From assembly GCF_047238265.1 (NCBI RefSeq), contig NZ_JBDFMM010000001.1, forward strand, positions 248,001 to 312,000: DNA of 64,000 bases. Reading direction: 5' to 3'. How positions within the stretch are numbered: position 1 is the stretch's first letter; every line of letters starts with the position of its first letter. Positions 1 through 7,630 of the stretch are shown piece after piece. The position numbers and the translations under genes are program-made. Source of the DNA: Paenibacillus_F sp047238265. Lineage in GTDB: Bacteria > Bacillota > Bacilli > Paenibacillales > NBRC-103111. The notes beneath the pieces were generated by a model that did not search any database, was not told the DNA's origin, and saw only the letters and a program-made list of their open reading frames with translations.

Positions 1-36
1 GTCCGGTTTTTTCATTTTAGCGGCCGGATTTGCGGA

Positions 37-65
37 TTGACACGTCTAAACATGTTGTGTAAATT
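37..65 (+). promoter_or_regulatory. Candidate nadA promoter with overlapping dyad
   Basis: TTGACA at 37-42 and TAAATT at 60-65 are 17 bases apart, a reasonable sigma-A promoter. The spacer is bounded by ACAC (40-43) and GTGT (57-60), giving a dyad-like element over the promoter. NAD synthesis genes in Firmicutes are often repressed by NiaR (YrxA), so an operator here is plausible. I did not match a NiaR consensus, so the regulator is inference. Confidence 0.45.
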
Positions 66-174
66 TAGTTGTGATACTTGAATTGCCTTTTACAAAGAGT
101 TCATAAGGGTGAGAAGGCGATCGCCTTGGCATATGAACATAGGGCGTGCCGCTTTATATAAGGAGGATGCATTC

Positions 175-1113
175 ATGGAGGCATTGGCTCTCGAAAGAAA
201 AGCCGAGCAGAACAGACTGCTGAAAGAGCGAATTTTAGAGCTTAAGAAAGAACGCAATGCCATTATTCTCGCTCATTACTACCAGCGTGACGAGATTCAG
301 GAAGTCGCCGATTTCCGCGGGGATTCATTTCTTCTGGCTCAGAAAGCCGCCGAAACCGACGCAGATGTTATCGTTTTTTGCGGAGTACACTTTATGGGGG
401 AAAGCGCTAAAATTCTCGCTCCAACCAAGACAGTGATTATTCCCGACGAACGGGCCGGCTGTCCAATGGCCGACATGGTGAACGTGGAAGGGTTGCGGGC
501 TTTGAAGAAAGAGCATCCCAATGCGAAGGTTGTCGCCTACATTAACACATCGGCGGAAGTGAAGTCCGAAACGGATATCTGCTGTACCTCCGCGAATGCA
601 AGGAAAGTCATTGAATCCATTGATGCAGAAGAAATTATCTGGGTACCGGATAAAAATTTAGGCGACTATGTATCAAAATTCACAAACAAAAAGATGATCA
701 TCTGGGAAGGCTACTGCAATACTCATGATATGCTGACTGTGAAAGATGTCGAAGAAATGAAGGCAGCTCATCCCCATGCTCAATTCGTGGTTCACCCGGA
801 ATGCCGGCCGGAGGTCGTTAAGCTCGGAGATTTTGTAGGCAGCACGACGGCCATTATCAAATACTGCCGCGAATCCGATTGTCAGGAGTTTATCGTCGGA
901 ACGGAGGACGGTACCGGATATCAGCTGCGTTTGGACAGCCCTGATAAAACTTTTCACTTTGCCACGAAATATCTGGTATGCCCGAATATGAAAGTGAACA
1001 ACTTGAAAAAAGTCGTCCGGTGTCTGGAAACTATGCAGCCTGAAATCTATGTGGCACCGGAAGTGGCTGAAAAAGCAAAGCTTTCCTTAGAGCGCATGTT
1101 ACAAGTTAAGTAG
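175..1113 (+). CDS. nadA: Quinolinate synthase NadA
   Basis: Cytosolic [4Fe-4S] enzyme that condenses iminoaspartate (made by NadB) with dihydroxyacetone phosphate to quinolinate in de novo NAD synthesis. I chose the ATG at 175 (312 aa) because AGGAGG at 161-166 sits correctly before it; an upstream in-frame ATG at 109 lacks a comparable site. Candidate cluster-ligand cysteines are C69 (in FCGVHFMGE), C181 (GYCNTHD) and C283 (RCLETM), the three positions conserved in the family. Length fits the shorter NadA form. It is the first gene of nadA-nadB-nadC, which B. subtilis arranges instead as nadB-nadC-nadA. A small hairpin (AGTAGC at 1109-1114 with GCTACT at 1119-1124) spans the stop codon. Confidence 0.96.
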   Translation: MEALALERKAEQNRLLKERILELKKERNAIILAHYYQRDEIQEVADFRGDSFLLAQKAAETDADVIVFCGVHFMGESAKILAPTKTVIIPDERAGCPMADMVNVEGLRALKKEHPNAKVVAYINTSAEVKSETDICCTSANARKVIESIDAEEIIWVPDKNLGDYVSKFTNKKMIIWEGYCNTHDMLTVKDVEEMKAAHPHAQFVVHPECRPEVVKLGDFVGSTTAIIKYCRESDCQEFIVGTEDGTGYQLRLDSPDKTFHFATKYLVCPNMKVNNLKKVVRCLETMQPEIYVAPEVAEKAKLSLERMLQVK

Positions 1114-1153
1114 CATGCGCTACTCTCTTTGTTGAAGGCACGGGTGAACCGCC

Positions 1154-2785
1154 ATGATACCTAGATACTTAACGGATACGGATTTGTCCGCCATACCGCA
1201 CTATACAACCGACGTAATCGTTATTGGCGCTGGAATTGCCGGTTTATTCACGGCTTTGCAGGCCAGTGCTTCACAGCGCGTCCTGCTGATTACAAAAAAA
1301 TCGCTTCTGGACAGCAACACCCGGTATGCCCAGGGAGGGATTGCCGCGGTGATTTCCGATGAAGATTCACCTGAGTATCATCTGCAGGATACGCTTGTCG
1401 CCGGAGCCGGGTTGTGTTCGCGGGAAGCTGTGGACATACTGGTTCATGAAGGACCGCAGGGCGTACAGGACCTGATCGGTATGGGTACGCAGTTTGATTT
1501 GGAAAATGGGGAAATCGCTTTGACGAAAGAAGGCGCTCACAGCCAACGGAGAATTCTTCATGCGAATGGGGATGCAACCGGCGCGGAGATTGTGAGGGCG
1601 CTTTCCGAAAATACCAAAAATAACACGTCTATTGAAATTTGGGACGATCATATGGTGATTGATCTGATTACGGTGGATGGAGAGTGCCATGGCGCTCTGG
1701 TTCAGAAACCCGATGGTCAGCGCCTATATGTCCAAGGCAACGCGACCGTGCTGTGCACGGGCGGTGCGGGCCAATTATTCCGCTATACGACCAATCCGGA
1801 CGTCGCTACCGGAGACGGGGTGGCGATTGCCTACCGTGCCGGGGCGGATATACGTGATATGGAATTTATCCAGTTTCACCCGACCGTGCTTGTTTACCCG
1901 GGAGCACCACGTTTTCTTATCTCGGAGGCGGTCCGCGGTGAAGGCGCCTATTTGCGTAACATCAAAGGGGAACGGTTTATGGAAAAATACCATCCCCAGC
2001 TTGAGCTCGCCCCCCGCGATATAGTGGCCCGCGCGATCGTCAGCGAAATTGAGGAGACGGGTTCTAGTTTTATCTACCTGGATATTACCCACGAGTCGGA
2101 ACAGATGATCCGGCACCGGTTCCCAACCATCTATGAAACGTGCCTGTCATTCGGCTTGGACTTAACAAGTGACTGGATTCCCGTCGCCCCTGCCGCTCAT
2201 TATATGATGGGAGGGGTAAAGACCGATTTGCATGGGGAAACCAACATCAAGAGGCTTTTTGCCTGCGGTGAAGTGTCTTCGACCGGTGTACACGGAGCCA
2301 ACCGGCTGGCGAGCAATTCGTTATCCGAAGCGATTGTTTTCGGCCGCCGGATTATAGACCGTATCGGCATGCTTGCCCCTCTCCTGCATCAGGTGCCGCA
2401 AACGGGTGACGAGACGGCTGTCCGTACGGAGCTGCCGAAGCAGGCAATTGTCGAGAAGAAATTGAAGCTGCAAAAAATCATGGTTCGTTATGCGGGAGTG
2501 CGCAGGGACGCGTCCGGACTTCAGCGGGGACTTGACGAACTCAAACGGCATCTGCCGTCCTTTGATACCTGCCTTACGCGCAGGGAAGATTATGAATTTG
2601 CCAATTTATTGACCTGCGCGCTGCTGACAGCCGAAGCCGCGCTGCGCCGCGAGGAAAGCCGGGGCGGACATTATCGGGAAGATTATCCGCAGCGCAATGA
2701 CGAGCACTGGCTTAAACATACCGTATTCAACCGTGAATGTGGTCTGACGGAGGAGTGGATACTTAATGATGGAATTAAACTTTAA
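1154..2785 (+). CDS. nadB: L-aspartate oxidase NadB
   Basis: FAD flavoprotein that oxidises L-aspartate to iminoaspartate, the first step of de novo NAD synthesis, handing product to NadA. The 543-aa protein has the dinucleotide-binding GAGIAG motif near residue 26, and succinate dehydrogenase-like motifs: TRYAQGGIAAV, HSQRRILH and the C-terminal HGANRLASNSL. These fit the fumarate reductase/NadB flavoprotein superfamily, and the neighbours make NadB rather than SdhA. The Shine-Dalgarno before ATG 1154 is weak. The 3' end overlaps nadC by 20 bases, so translation of the two is probably coupled. Confidence 0.96.
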   Translation: MIPRYLTDTDLSAIPHYTTDVIVIGAGIAGLFTALQASASQRVLLITKKSLLDSNTRYAQGGIAAVISDEDSPEYHLQDTLVAGAGLCSREAVDILVHEGPQGVQDLIGMGTQFDLENGEIALTKEGAHSQRRILHANGDATGAEIVRALSENTKNNTSIEIWDDHMVIDLITVDGECHGALVQKPDGQRLYVQGNATVLCTGGAGQLFRYTTNPDVATGDGVAIAYRAGADIRDMEFIQFHPTVLVYPGAPRFLISEAVRGEGAYLRNIKGERFMEKYHPQLELAPRDIVARAIVSEIEETGSSFIYLDITHESEQMIRHRFPTIYETCLSFGLDLTSDWIPVAPAAHYMMGGVKTDLHGETNIKRLFACGEVSSTGVHGANRLASNSLSEAIVFGRRIIDRIGMLAPLLHQVPQTGDETAVRTELPKQAIVEKKLKLQKIMVRYAGVRRDASGLQRGLDELKRHLPSFDTCLTRREDYEFANLLTCALLTAEAALRREESRGGHYREDYPQRNDEHWLKHTVFNRECGLTEEWILNDGIKL

Positions 2786-3635
2786 ACAAATACGGCAAAA
2801 CATCAGGCTGTGGCTCGACGAAGATATCGGAACCGGTGACGTGACCACGATGTACACCATCCCCGCGGACCAGCAGAGCAAAGGGATCATTCATATGAAA
2901 GACTCCGGAATTGTGGCCGGCCTGCGCGTGGCGGAGGAAGTATTCGCGGAAGTGGACGAGAACCTGGCATTCTTGCCCCAAGTGAAAGACGGCGAATTTG
3001 TCTCCAAAGGAACGGTTATTGCCGTGATTACCGGAAACACGCGCAGCATCCTGAAAGGAGAACGGCTGGCTCTCAATCTTCTCCAGCGGATGTCCGGTAT
3101 CGCCACGCGTACGCGTCAATATGTGAATGCGCTGGAGGGGCTTCCCACAAGGCTCGTCGATACGCGGAAAACGACACCGGGACACCGGATGCTGGAGAAG
3201 TACGCCGTACGAGTCGGCGGAGGATTCAATCACCGCTACGGCCTGTACGATGCGGTCATGATTAAGGACAACCATATTAAAGGCGCAGGCAGCATTACGG
3301 CAGCTGTCCGTGCGGCACGGTCGCGAATTCCCCATACGATGAAAATCGAAGTAGAGGTGGAGAACTTCGAGCAACTGGACGAAGCTATCGCGGTTGGCGC
3401 GGATATCATTATGCTGGACAATATGAAAGCGTCGGATATGGCCAAAGCCGTTTCCATCGTTAAAAGTCAGGCTCCTCATGTGCTGGTCGAGGGTTCAGGT
3501 TCCGTTACGCTGGAAACGATCAAGTCGCTGGCGGAAACCGGGGTACATGTTATTTCCGTCGGAAGACTGACCTACTCCGTGTCTGCGCTTGATATCAGTC
3601 TGGATTTGAACGAGCAGAAAGGAGTTTCCTTGTGA
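2766..3635 (+). CDS. nadC: Nicotinate-nucleotide pyrophosphorylase NadC
   Basis: Quinolinate phosphoribosyltransferase: quinolinate plus PRPP gives nicotinate mononucleotide, CO2 and PPi. The 289-aa length is usual. Visible family motifs are LDEDIGTGDVT near the N-terminus, RMSGIATRTRQY, the substrate-binding DTRKTTPGHRMLEKYAV segment and the C-terminal half-barrel strands IIMLDNMK and VEGSGSV. GGAGGAG at 2749-2755 precedes two adjacent ATGs (2766 and 2769); either may be used. It overlaps nadB by 20 bases and coaX by 4 (GTGA), consistent with one polycistronic message for NAD and then CoA cofactor synthesis. Confidence 0.96.
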   Translation: MMELNFKQIRQNIRLWLDEDIGTGDVTTMYTIPADQQSKGIIHMKDSGIVAGLRVAEEVFAEVDENLAFLPQVKDGEFVSKGTVIAVITGNTRSILKGERLALNLLQRMSGIATRTRQYVNALEGLPTRLVDTRKTTPGHRMLEKYAVRVGGGFNHRYGLYDAVMIKDNHIKGAGSITAAVRAARSRIPHTMKIEVEVENFEQLDEAIAVGADIIMLDNMKASDMAKAVSIVKSQAPHVLVEGSGSVTLETIKSLAETGVHVISVGRLTYSVSALDISLDLNEQKGVSL

Positions 3636-4405
3636 TTTTAGTCGTAGACGTTGGCAACACGAACATAGTCTTGGGCATTTACCAGGGTACCGAACTGCTT
3701 CATCACTGGCGGCTCAGCACGAATCGCTCTGCGACCGTGGATGAATACGGGATGATGTTCCATAACCTTTTCCAGTATGCGGGAATTGAAATCCAGCAGA
3801 TTGAAGGGGTCATTATTTCATCCGTCGTACCGCCTTTGATGTTTGCACTGGAACACCTTTGTTTAAAATATGTGAAGAAAACGCCGCTTATTGTCGGTCC
3901 CGGCATCAAAACGGGACTCAACATCCGGGTCGATAATCCGAAGGAAGTGGGCGCGGACCGGATCGTCAATGCCGTGGCCGCGCTTGAGCTGTATGGCTCT
4001 CCGTGCATCATTGTTGATTTCGGTACGGCGACCACGTACGATTATATAGACAAGGCCGGGCAGCTCATCGGCTGTGCGATTGCGCCTGGCATTGGTATTT
4101 CAACAGAGGCACTGTATCAGCGGGCGGCCAAACTGCCGCGTATCGAACTGATCAAGCCCAAGAGTGTTATCGGACGCAACACGATATCGTCCATGCAGGC
4201 CGGAATTATTTTCGGCTACGTCGGCCAGGTAGACGGAATCGTGGACAGGGTCAAGCAGGAATTCGGTATCGCGCCTAAGGTTATCGCGACCGGAGGACAT
4301 GCCGAGCTGATCGCAAGCGAATCCCGCGCGATCGATGTCGTCGATCCTATGCTGACCCTGGAAGGCCTGCGCTTAATTTATGTTAAAAATACGAAGCAGG
4401 AATAG
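3632..4405 (+). CDS. coaX: Type III pantothenate kinase CoaX
   Basis: ATP-dependent phosphorylation of pantothenate, the first step of coenzyme A synthesis. The 257-aa protein shows the ASKHA-fold phosphate loop DVGNTNIVLG at residues 5-14, the GADRIVNAVAA segment typical of CoaX, the DFGTATTYD motif and GGHAEL near the C-terminus. It starts with GTG, overlapping the nadC stop by four bases, with AAAGGAG at 3618-3624. In B. subtilis the order ftsH-coaX-hslO-yacD-cysK is conserved; here the nad genes lie directly upstream of coaX. Confidence 0.95.
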   Translation: MILVVDVGNTNIVLGIYQGTELLHHWRLSTNRSATVDEYGMMFHNLFQYAGIEIQQIEGVIISSVVPPLMFALEHLCLKYVKKTPLIVGPGIKTGLNIRVDNPKEVGADRIVNAVAALELYGSPCIIVDFGTATTYDYIDKAGQLIGCAIAPGIGISTEALYQRAAKLPRIELIKPKSVIGRNTISSMQAGIIFGYVGQVDGIVDRVKQEFGIAPKVIATGGHAELIASESRAIDVVDPMLTLEGLRLIYVKNTKQE

Positions 4406-4428
4406 CTTCCAAGAAACGGGGTAACGTG

Positions 4429-5304
4429 ATGAGTGATTATTTAATCCGGGGAACTGCGCTGGAAGGAAGAGTCCGGGCTTTTGCCGTCCTGACGACTTCC
4501 ATTACGGAAGAACTCCGCCGGCGGCACAATACGACACCGACAGCCACCGCTGCCCTGGGAAGAACGGCCGCCGCAGGGCTGATGATGGGAGCCATGCTGA
4601 AGGGCGAAGAAAAGCTGACCCTACAGGTTAAGGGCGGAGGCCCTATCGGTTCTATCGTCGTTGACGCCAATTCCAAAGGCGAAGTGCGGGGGTATGTGGA
4701 CGATCCGAACGTGGACCTGCCGTTAAACGCCAAGGGTAAGCTGGACGTGGCGGGAGCGGTGGGAACCGAAGGCTTTTTATATGTAACGAAGGATCTTGGG
4801 CTTAAAGAAAATTATATCGGCAGCATTCCGATCGTTTCCGGTGAACTGGCCGAGGACTTTACGTACTACTTCGCCAAATCCGAACAGACACCTTCGGCTG
4901 TAGCCCTTGGTGTACTTGTGGACGTCGACCGGACGGTTAAAGTCTCAGGAGGATTCATTATTCAACTGCTACCGGGCTTAACGGACGACGAAATTACCGA
5001 AATCGAGAAGACGCTGGCACAGATTCCGCCGATTACAACTTTGCTGGACCGCGGCGCATCGCTTGAAGAGGTGCTCAAAGAGGTTCTGCCGTCTGTGGAG
5101 ATTATGGAACGGTCGGACGTATCTTTTAAATGCAAATGTTCGCGTGAAAGAGTGGAGCAGACTATCATCAGCCTTGGCCGGGATGAGCTGCAATCCTTAA
5201 TCGATGAGGACGGACGCGCGGAAGTCGTCTGCCATTTCTGTAACGAGGCTTATCAGTTTGAACGGGAAGATCTGCAGACTATGTTGGATTCCATCAATAA
5301 GTAA
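4429..5304 (+). CDS. hslO: Redox-regulated chaperone Hsp33
   Basis: Cytosolic holdase activated by oxidation, protecting unfolding proteins under oxidative and heat stress. The 291-aa protein carries the C-terminal zinc-binding cysteine set CKC (about residues 235-237) and CHFC (about 268-271), the redox switch of the family. The N-terminal half has the usual AFAVLTT and GRTAAAGLMMGAMLK segments. I chose ATG 4429 over the GTG three bases upstream. It lies between coaX and a foldase gene, as in B. subtilis. Confidence 0.96.
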   Translation: MSDYLIRGTALEGRVRAFAVLTTSITEELRRRHNTTPTATAALGRTAAAGLMMGAMLKGEEKLTLQVKGGGPIGSIVVDANSKGEVRGYVDDPNVDLPLNAKGKLDVAGAVGTEGFLYVTKDLGLKENYIGSIPIVSGELAEDFTYYFAKSEQTPSAVALGVLVDVDRTVKVSGGFIIQLLPGLTDDEITEIEKTLAQIPPITTLLDRGASLEEVLKEVLPSVEIMERSDVSFKCKCSRERVEQTIISLGRDELQSLIDEDGRAEVVCHFCNEAYQFEREDLQTMLDSINK

Positions 5305-5322
5305 CAAATCGAGGGAGAGAGC

Positions 5323-6258
5323 ATGCACAATGTAAAAGTGTTGTGGGGAGCTATCCTCGCTTTGTCGATAGGAGTCATTGTTCTCTTGTCGCTCTATTTG
5401 TCGGACACGGGATTAGGGAAGAAGTCGGCGGCAGGCGGACGTTCTGGGGATACTCCTGCCGACAATCACGTTGTGGCCCGGATCACGGGCCGTGAATTTA
5501 CACAAGGCGAATTGACGGAGAAGTTGACCAAACACTACGGTGCCGAAATGCTCAATCAGATGCTGGACCGCGAAACACTCCGCCTCGAAGCGAAAGAGCA
5601 GGGAGTGGACATCGGCGAAGCGGAAATCAGCCGCGAGCTGAAGCGGATGCAGCAGGGCTACGAAAACGAACGAAACTTTTACGACTCGATGAAAGAACAG
5701 CTCGGAATGAGCAAAGAGGACGTCCGGGAAGATATTCTCTATAAACTCTTGCTCGAAAAGCTTGCGACGCATAACGTCGAGATAGCCGATGACCGGATCA
5801 CGAAATACATACAAGGCCATCCTGAAGAATTTAAGCAGACTGCTCAAATTCATCTCAATAAAATGATCTTATCCACGCTGGATCAGGCAAAAAAGGCCAC
5901 GGCCGCCTATAAAGGCGGGGAGAGCTTCGCGACTTTGGCGAGGGACCGATCTTTGGACGATTCCGGGAGCCAGGGGGGAGATCTGGGCTGGATGGGGGAG
6001 GACGATCCGTTCCAGCCGGCGGAAATCATGAAGGCGGCCCGTAAATTAGGGGTCGGCCAATTGAGTGCGCCAATCAAGACCGCGGAAGGATATGCCCTTA
6101 TTTTAATCACGGAGAAAAGATTGAATACCGGTCCCGACGAAGCGGCTATCCGGGAGAGTGTACGGAAACAGCTCGCCCTGCAGGAAGCGCCTCCTCTTAA
6201 CGAGTATTTGCTGTCCCTCCGTCAAAAGTGGAAAGCGACCATGGCCGACCCGGGATAA
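5323..6258 (+). CDS. Membrane-anchored parvulin-type peptidyl-prolyl isomerase
   Basis: PpiC/rotamase-family protein of 311 aa, counterpart of B. subtilis YacD and related to the foldase PrsA. Residues about 5-27 form one hydrophobic segment, probably an uncleaved signal anchor. There is no lipobox cysteine, unlike PrsA. A SurA-like alpha-helical N-domain (about 50-160) is followed by the parvulin domain (about 165-275), with the DSGSQGGDLGWMG and LSAPIKTAEGYALI motifs. It probably catalyses prolyl isomerisation or assists folding on the outer face of the membrane. Start ATG 5323 follows a GGGAG site. Its client proteins cannot be read from sequence. Confidence 0.88.
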   Translation: MHNVKVLWGAILALSIGVIVLLSLYLSDTGLGKKSAAGGRSGDTPADNHVVARITGREFTQGELTEKLTKHYGAEMLNQMLDRETLRLEAKEQGVDIGEAEISRELKRMQQGYENERNFYDSMKEQLGMSKEDVREDILYKLLLEKLATHNVEIADDRITKYIQGHPEEFKQTAQIHLNKMILSTLDQAKKATAAYKGGESFATLARDRSLDDSGSQGGDLGWMGEDDPFQPAEIMKAARKLGVGQLSAPIKTAEGYALILITEKRLNTGPDEAAIRESVRKQLALQEAPPLNEYLLSLRQKWKATMADPG

Positions 6259-6287
6259 AACCCGAATTCTTAGAGAATTGTAAGGTG

Positions 6288-6316
6288 TTGACAAGGGTCT
6301 TAGGCACTGATAATAT
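6288..6316 (+). promoter_or_regulatory. Candidate cysK promoter
   Basis: TTGACA at 6288-6293 and TAATAT at 6311-6316 are separated by 17 bases. A second -10-like TATAAT lies at 6322-6327. The AT-rich stretch down to the RBS (about 6317-6362) is where a CymR operator would be expected, since cysK is a CymR target in B. subtilis, but I cannot identify the operator with confidence. Confidence 0.6.
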
Positions 6317-6384
6317 AGGATTATAATACCAACCTAATAACTCGGATATAAATCCTTTTTTCCAAACCTGGGAGGGTGACACGA

Positions 6385-7323
6385 ATGGCTAAATTGGTGG
6401 AAAGCATTACACAGTTAATCGGGAATACTCCGCTTGTAAAATTAAACCGGGTCGTTCCGGAAGATAGCGCGGAAATTTACGTAAAACTCGAGTTCCAGAA
6501 CCCGGGTGCAAGTGTAAAAGACCGGATTGCCATCAGCATGATCGAAACCGCTGAACAGGAAGGCAAGCTGAAGCCGGGCGACACGATCGTAGAGCCGACA
6601 AGCGGCAACACGGGGATCGGTCTGGCTATGGTAGCGGCGGCAAAAGGATACCGTGCCATTCTGGTTATGCCGGAAACGATGAGCATGGAGCGCCGCAATC
6701 TGCTGCGCGCTTACGGTGCCGAGCTTGTTCTGACACCCGGAGCCGAAGGCATGAAGGGCGCCATCCGTAAAGCGGAAGAGCTTCAAGCGGAGAACCCGGG
6801 CTATTTTATTCCTCAGCAGTTTAAAAACCAGGCGAACGTTAAAATTCACCGTGAAACGACAGGACCGGAAATTGTCGAAGCCATCAAAGGCCATGACGGC
6901 AAGCTGGATGCTTTTATCGCGGGTATCGGAACGGGCGGAACGATCACCGGTACGGGTGAAGTGCTTCGCGAGAACTTCCCTGGCATCAAAATCGTAGCGG
7001 TAGAGCCAAGCGCTTCGCCGGTTCTGTCGGGCGGCAAACCCGGCCCCCATAAGATCCAGGGTATCGGCGCGGGCTTTGTACCGGATATTTTGAACACGGA
7101 AATTTACGATCAGATCATTCCGGTGGACAACGAGGATGCTTTCGAAACATCGCGCCGCGTAGCCCGTCAAGAAGGAATTCTGGGCGGTATTTCTTCCGGT
7201 GCGGCGATCTTCGCCGCCCTCAAGGTCGCCAAAGAACTCGGACCCGGCAAACGTGTCATTGCCGTCATCCCAAGCAACGGCGAGCGCTACTTGAGCACAC
7301 CGCTTTACCAATTCGACGAATAG
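6385..7323 (+). CDS. cysK: Cysteine synthase (O-acetylserine sulfhydrylase)
   Basis: PLP enzyme making L-cysteine from O-acetylserine and sulfide. The 312-aa protein has the PLP-lysine motif PGASVKDRIA near residue 41, the substrate loop EPTSGNTGIGLA, the phosphate-binding GTGGTITG, and the C-terminal GGISSGAA with the serine that holds the pyridine nitrogen. Start ATG 6385 is supported by GGGAGG at 6370-6375; the in-frame GTG at 6376 lies inside that site. It has its own promoter and terminator, so it is probably monocistronic. Position after the parvulin gene and before pabB matches B. subtilis. Confidence 0.97.
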   Translation: MAKLVESITQLIGNTPLVKLNRVVPEDSAEIYVKLEFQNPGASVKDRIAISMIETAEQEGKLKPGDTIVEPTSGNTGIGLAMVAAAKGYRAILVMPETMSMERRNLLRAYGAELVLTPGAEGMKGAIRKAEELQAENPGYFIPQQFKNQANVKIHRETTGPEIVEAIKGHDGKLDAFIAGIGTGGTITGTGEVLRENFPGIKIVAVEPSASPVLSGGKPGPHKIQGIGAGFVPDILNTEIYDQIIPVDNEDAFETSRRVARQEGILGGISSGAAIFAALKVAKELGPGKRVIAVIPSNGERYLSTPLYQFDE

Positions 7324-7351
7324 AACCGGATCCTACCGGGAACGCTCTAAA

Positions 7352-7388
7352 AGTCTTCAGCAGATCTTGCTGGAGGCTTTTTATTTTG
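7352..7388 (+). terminator. Intrinsic terminator after cysK
   Basis: Eleven-base stem AGTCTTCAGCA (7352-7362) with TGCTGGAGGCT (7368-7378), including two G-T pairs, a five-base loop, then TTTTTATTTT. It separates cysK from the folate block. Confidence 0.85.
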
Positions 7389-7507
7389 GGCCAATTCAAG
7401 TATACTAAGGGACAAATCCGGCACGGAATCCAACCTCCGCCGGGTCCGTTTTAGACCATGCTTTAAAGCTTCAAACGTAATGTTTCCGGTATTCCAGGTT
7501 GAAGATA

Positions 7508-7630
7508 ATGAATGGACAGACGGAATTTGTCGAAATACCACCTGAACGCGAAGCTATCTATTATCTATTACCTTACCGCATGAGTATAGAGCAGAATGAG
7601 GAGCTGGCTGCATGTCTGCGACAACAATAA
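7508..7630 (+). CDS. Candidate 40-aa small protein overlapping pabB
   Basis: A short open frame from ATG 7508 to TAA 7628-7630 encodes 40 aa beginning MNGQTEFVEIPPEREAIYYL. It overlaps the pabB start at 7612 by 19 bases in another frame. A moderate Shine-Dalgarno-like AGGTTGAAG precedes the ATG. TATACT at 7401-7406 could be a -10 element for the block, though no good -35 is seen. The composition (Glu, Leu, Ala, few rare residues) looks protein-like, and the overlap would suit translational coupling to pabB. I do not recognise a family. It could equally be chance. Confidence 0.35.
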   Translation: MNGQTEFVEIPPEREAIYYLLPYRMSIEQNEELAACLRQQ

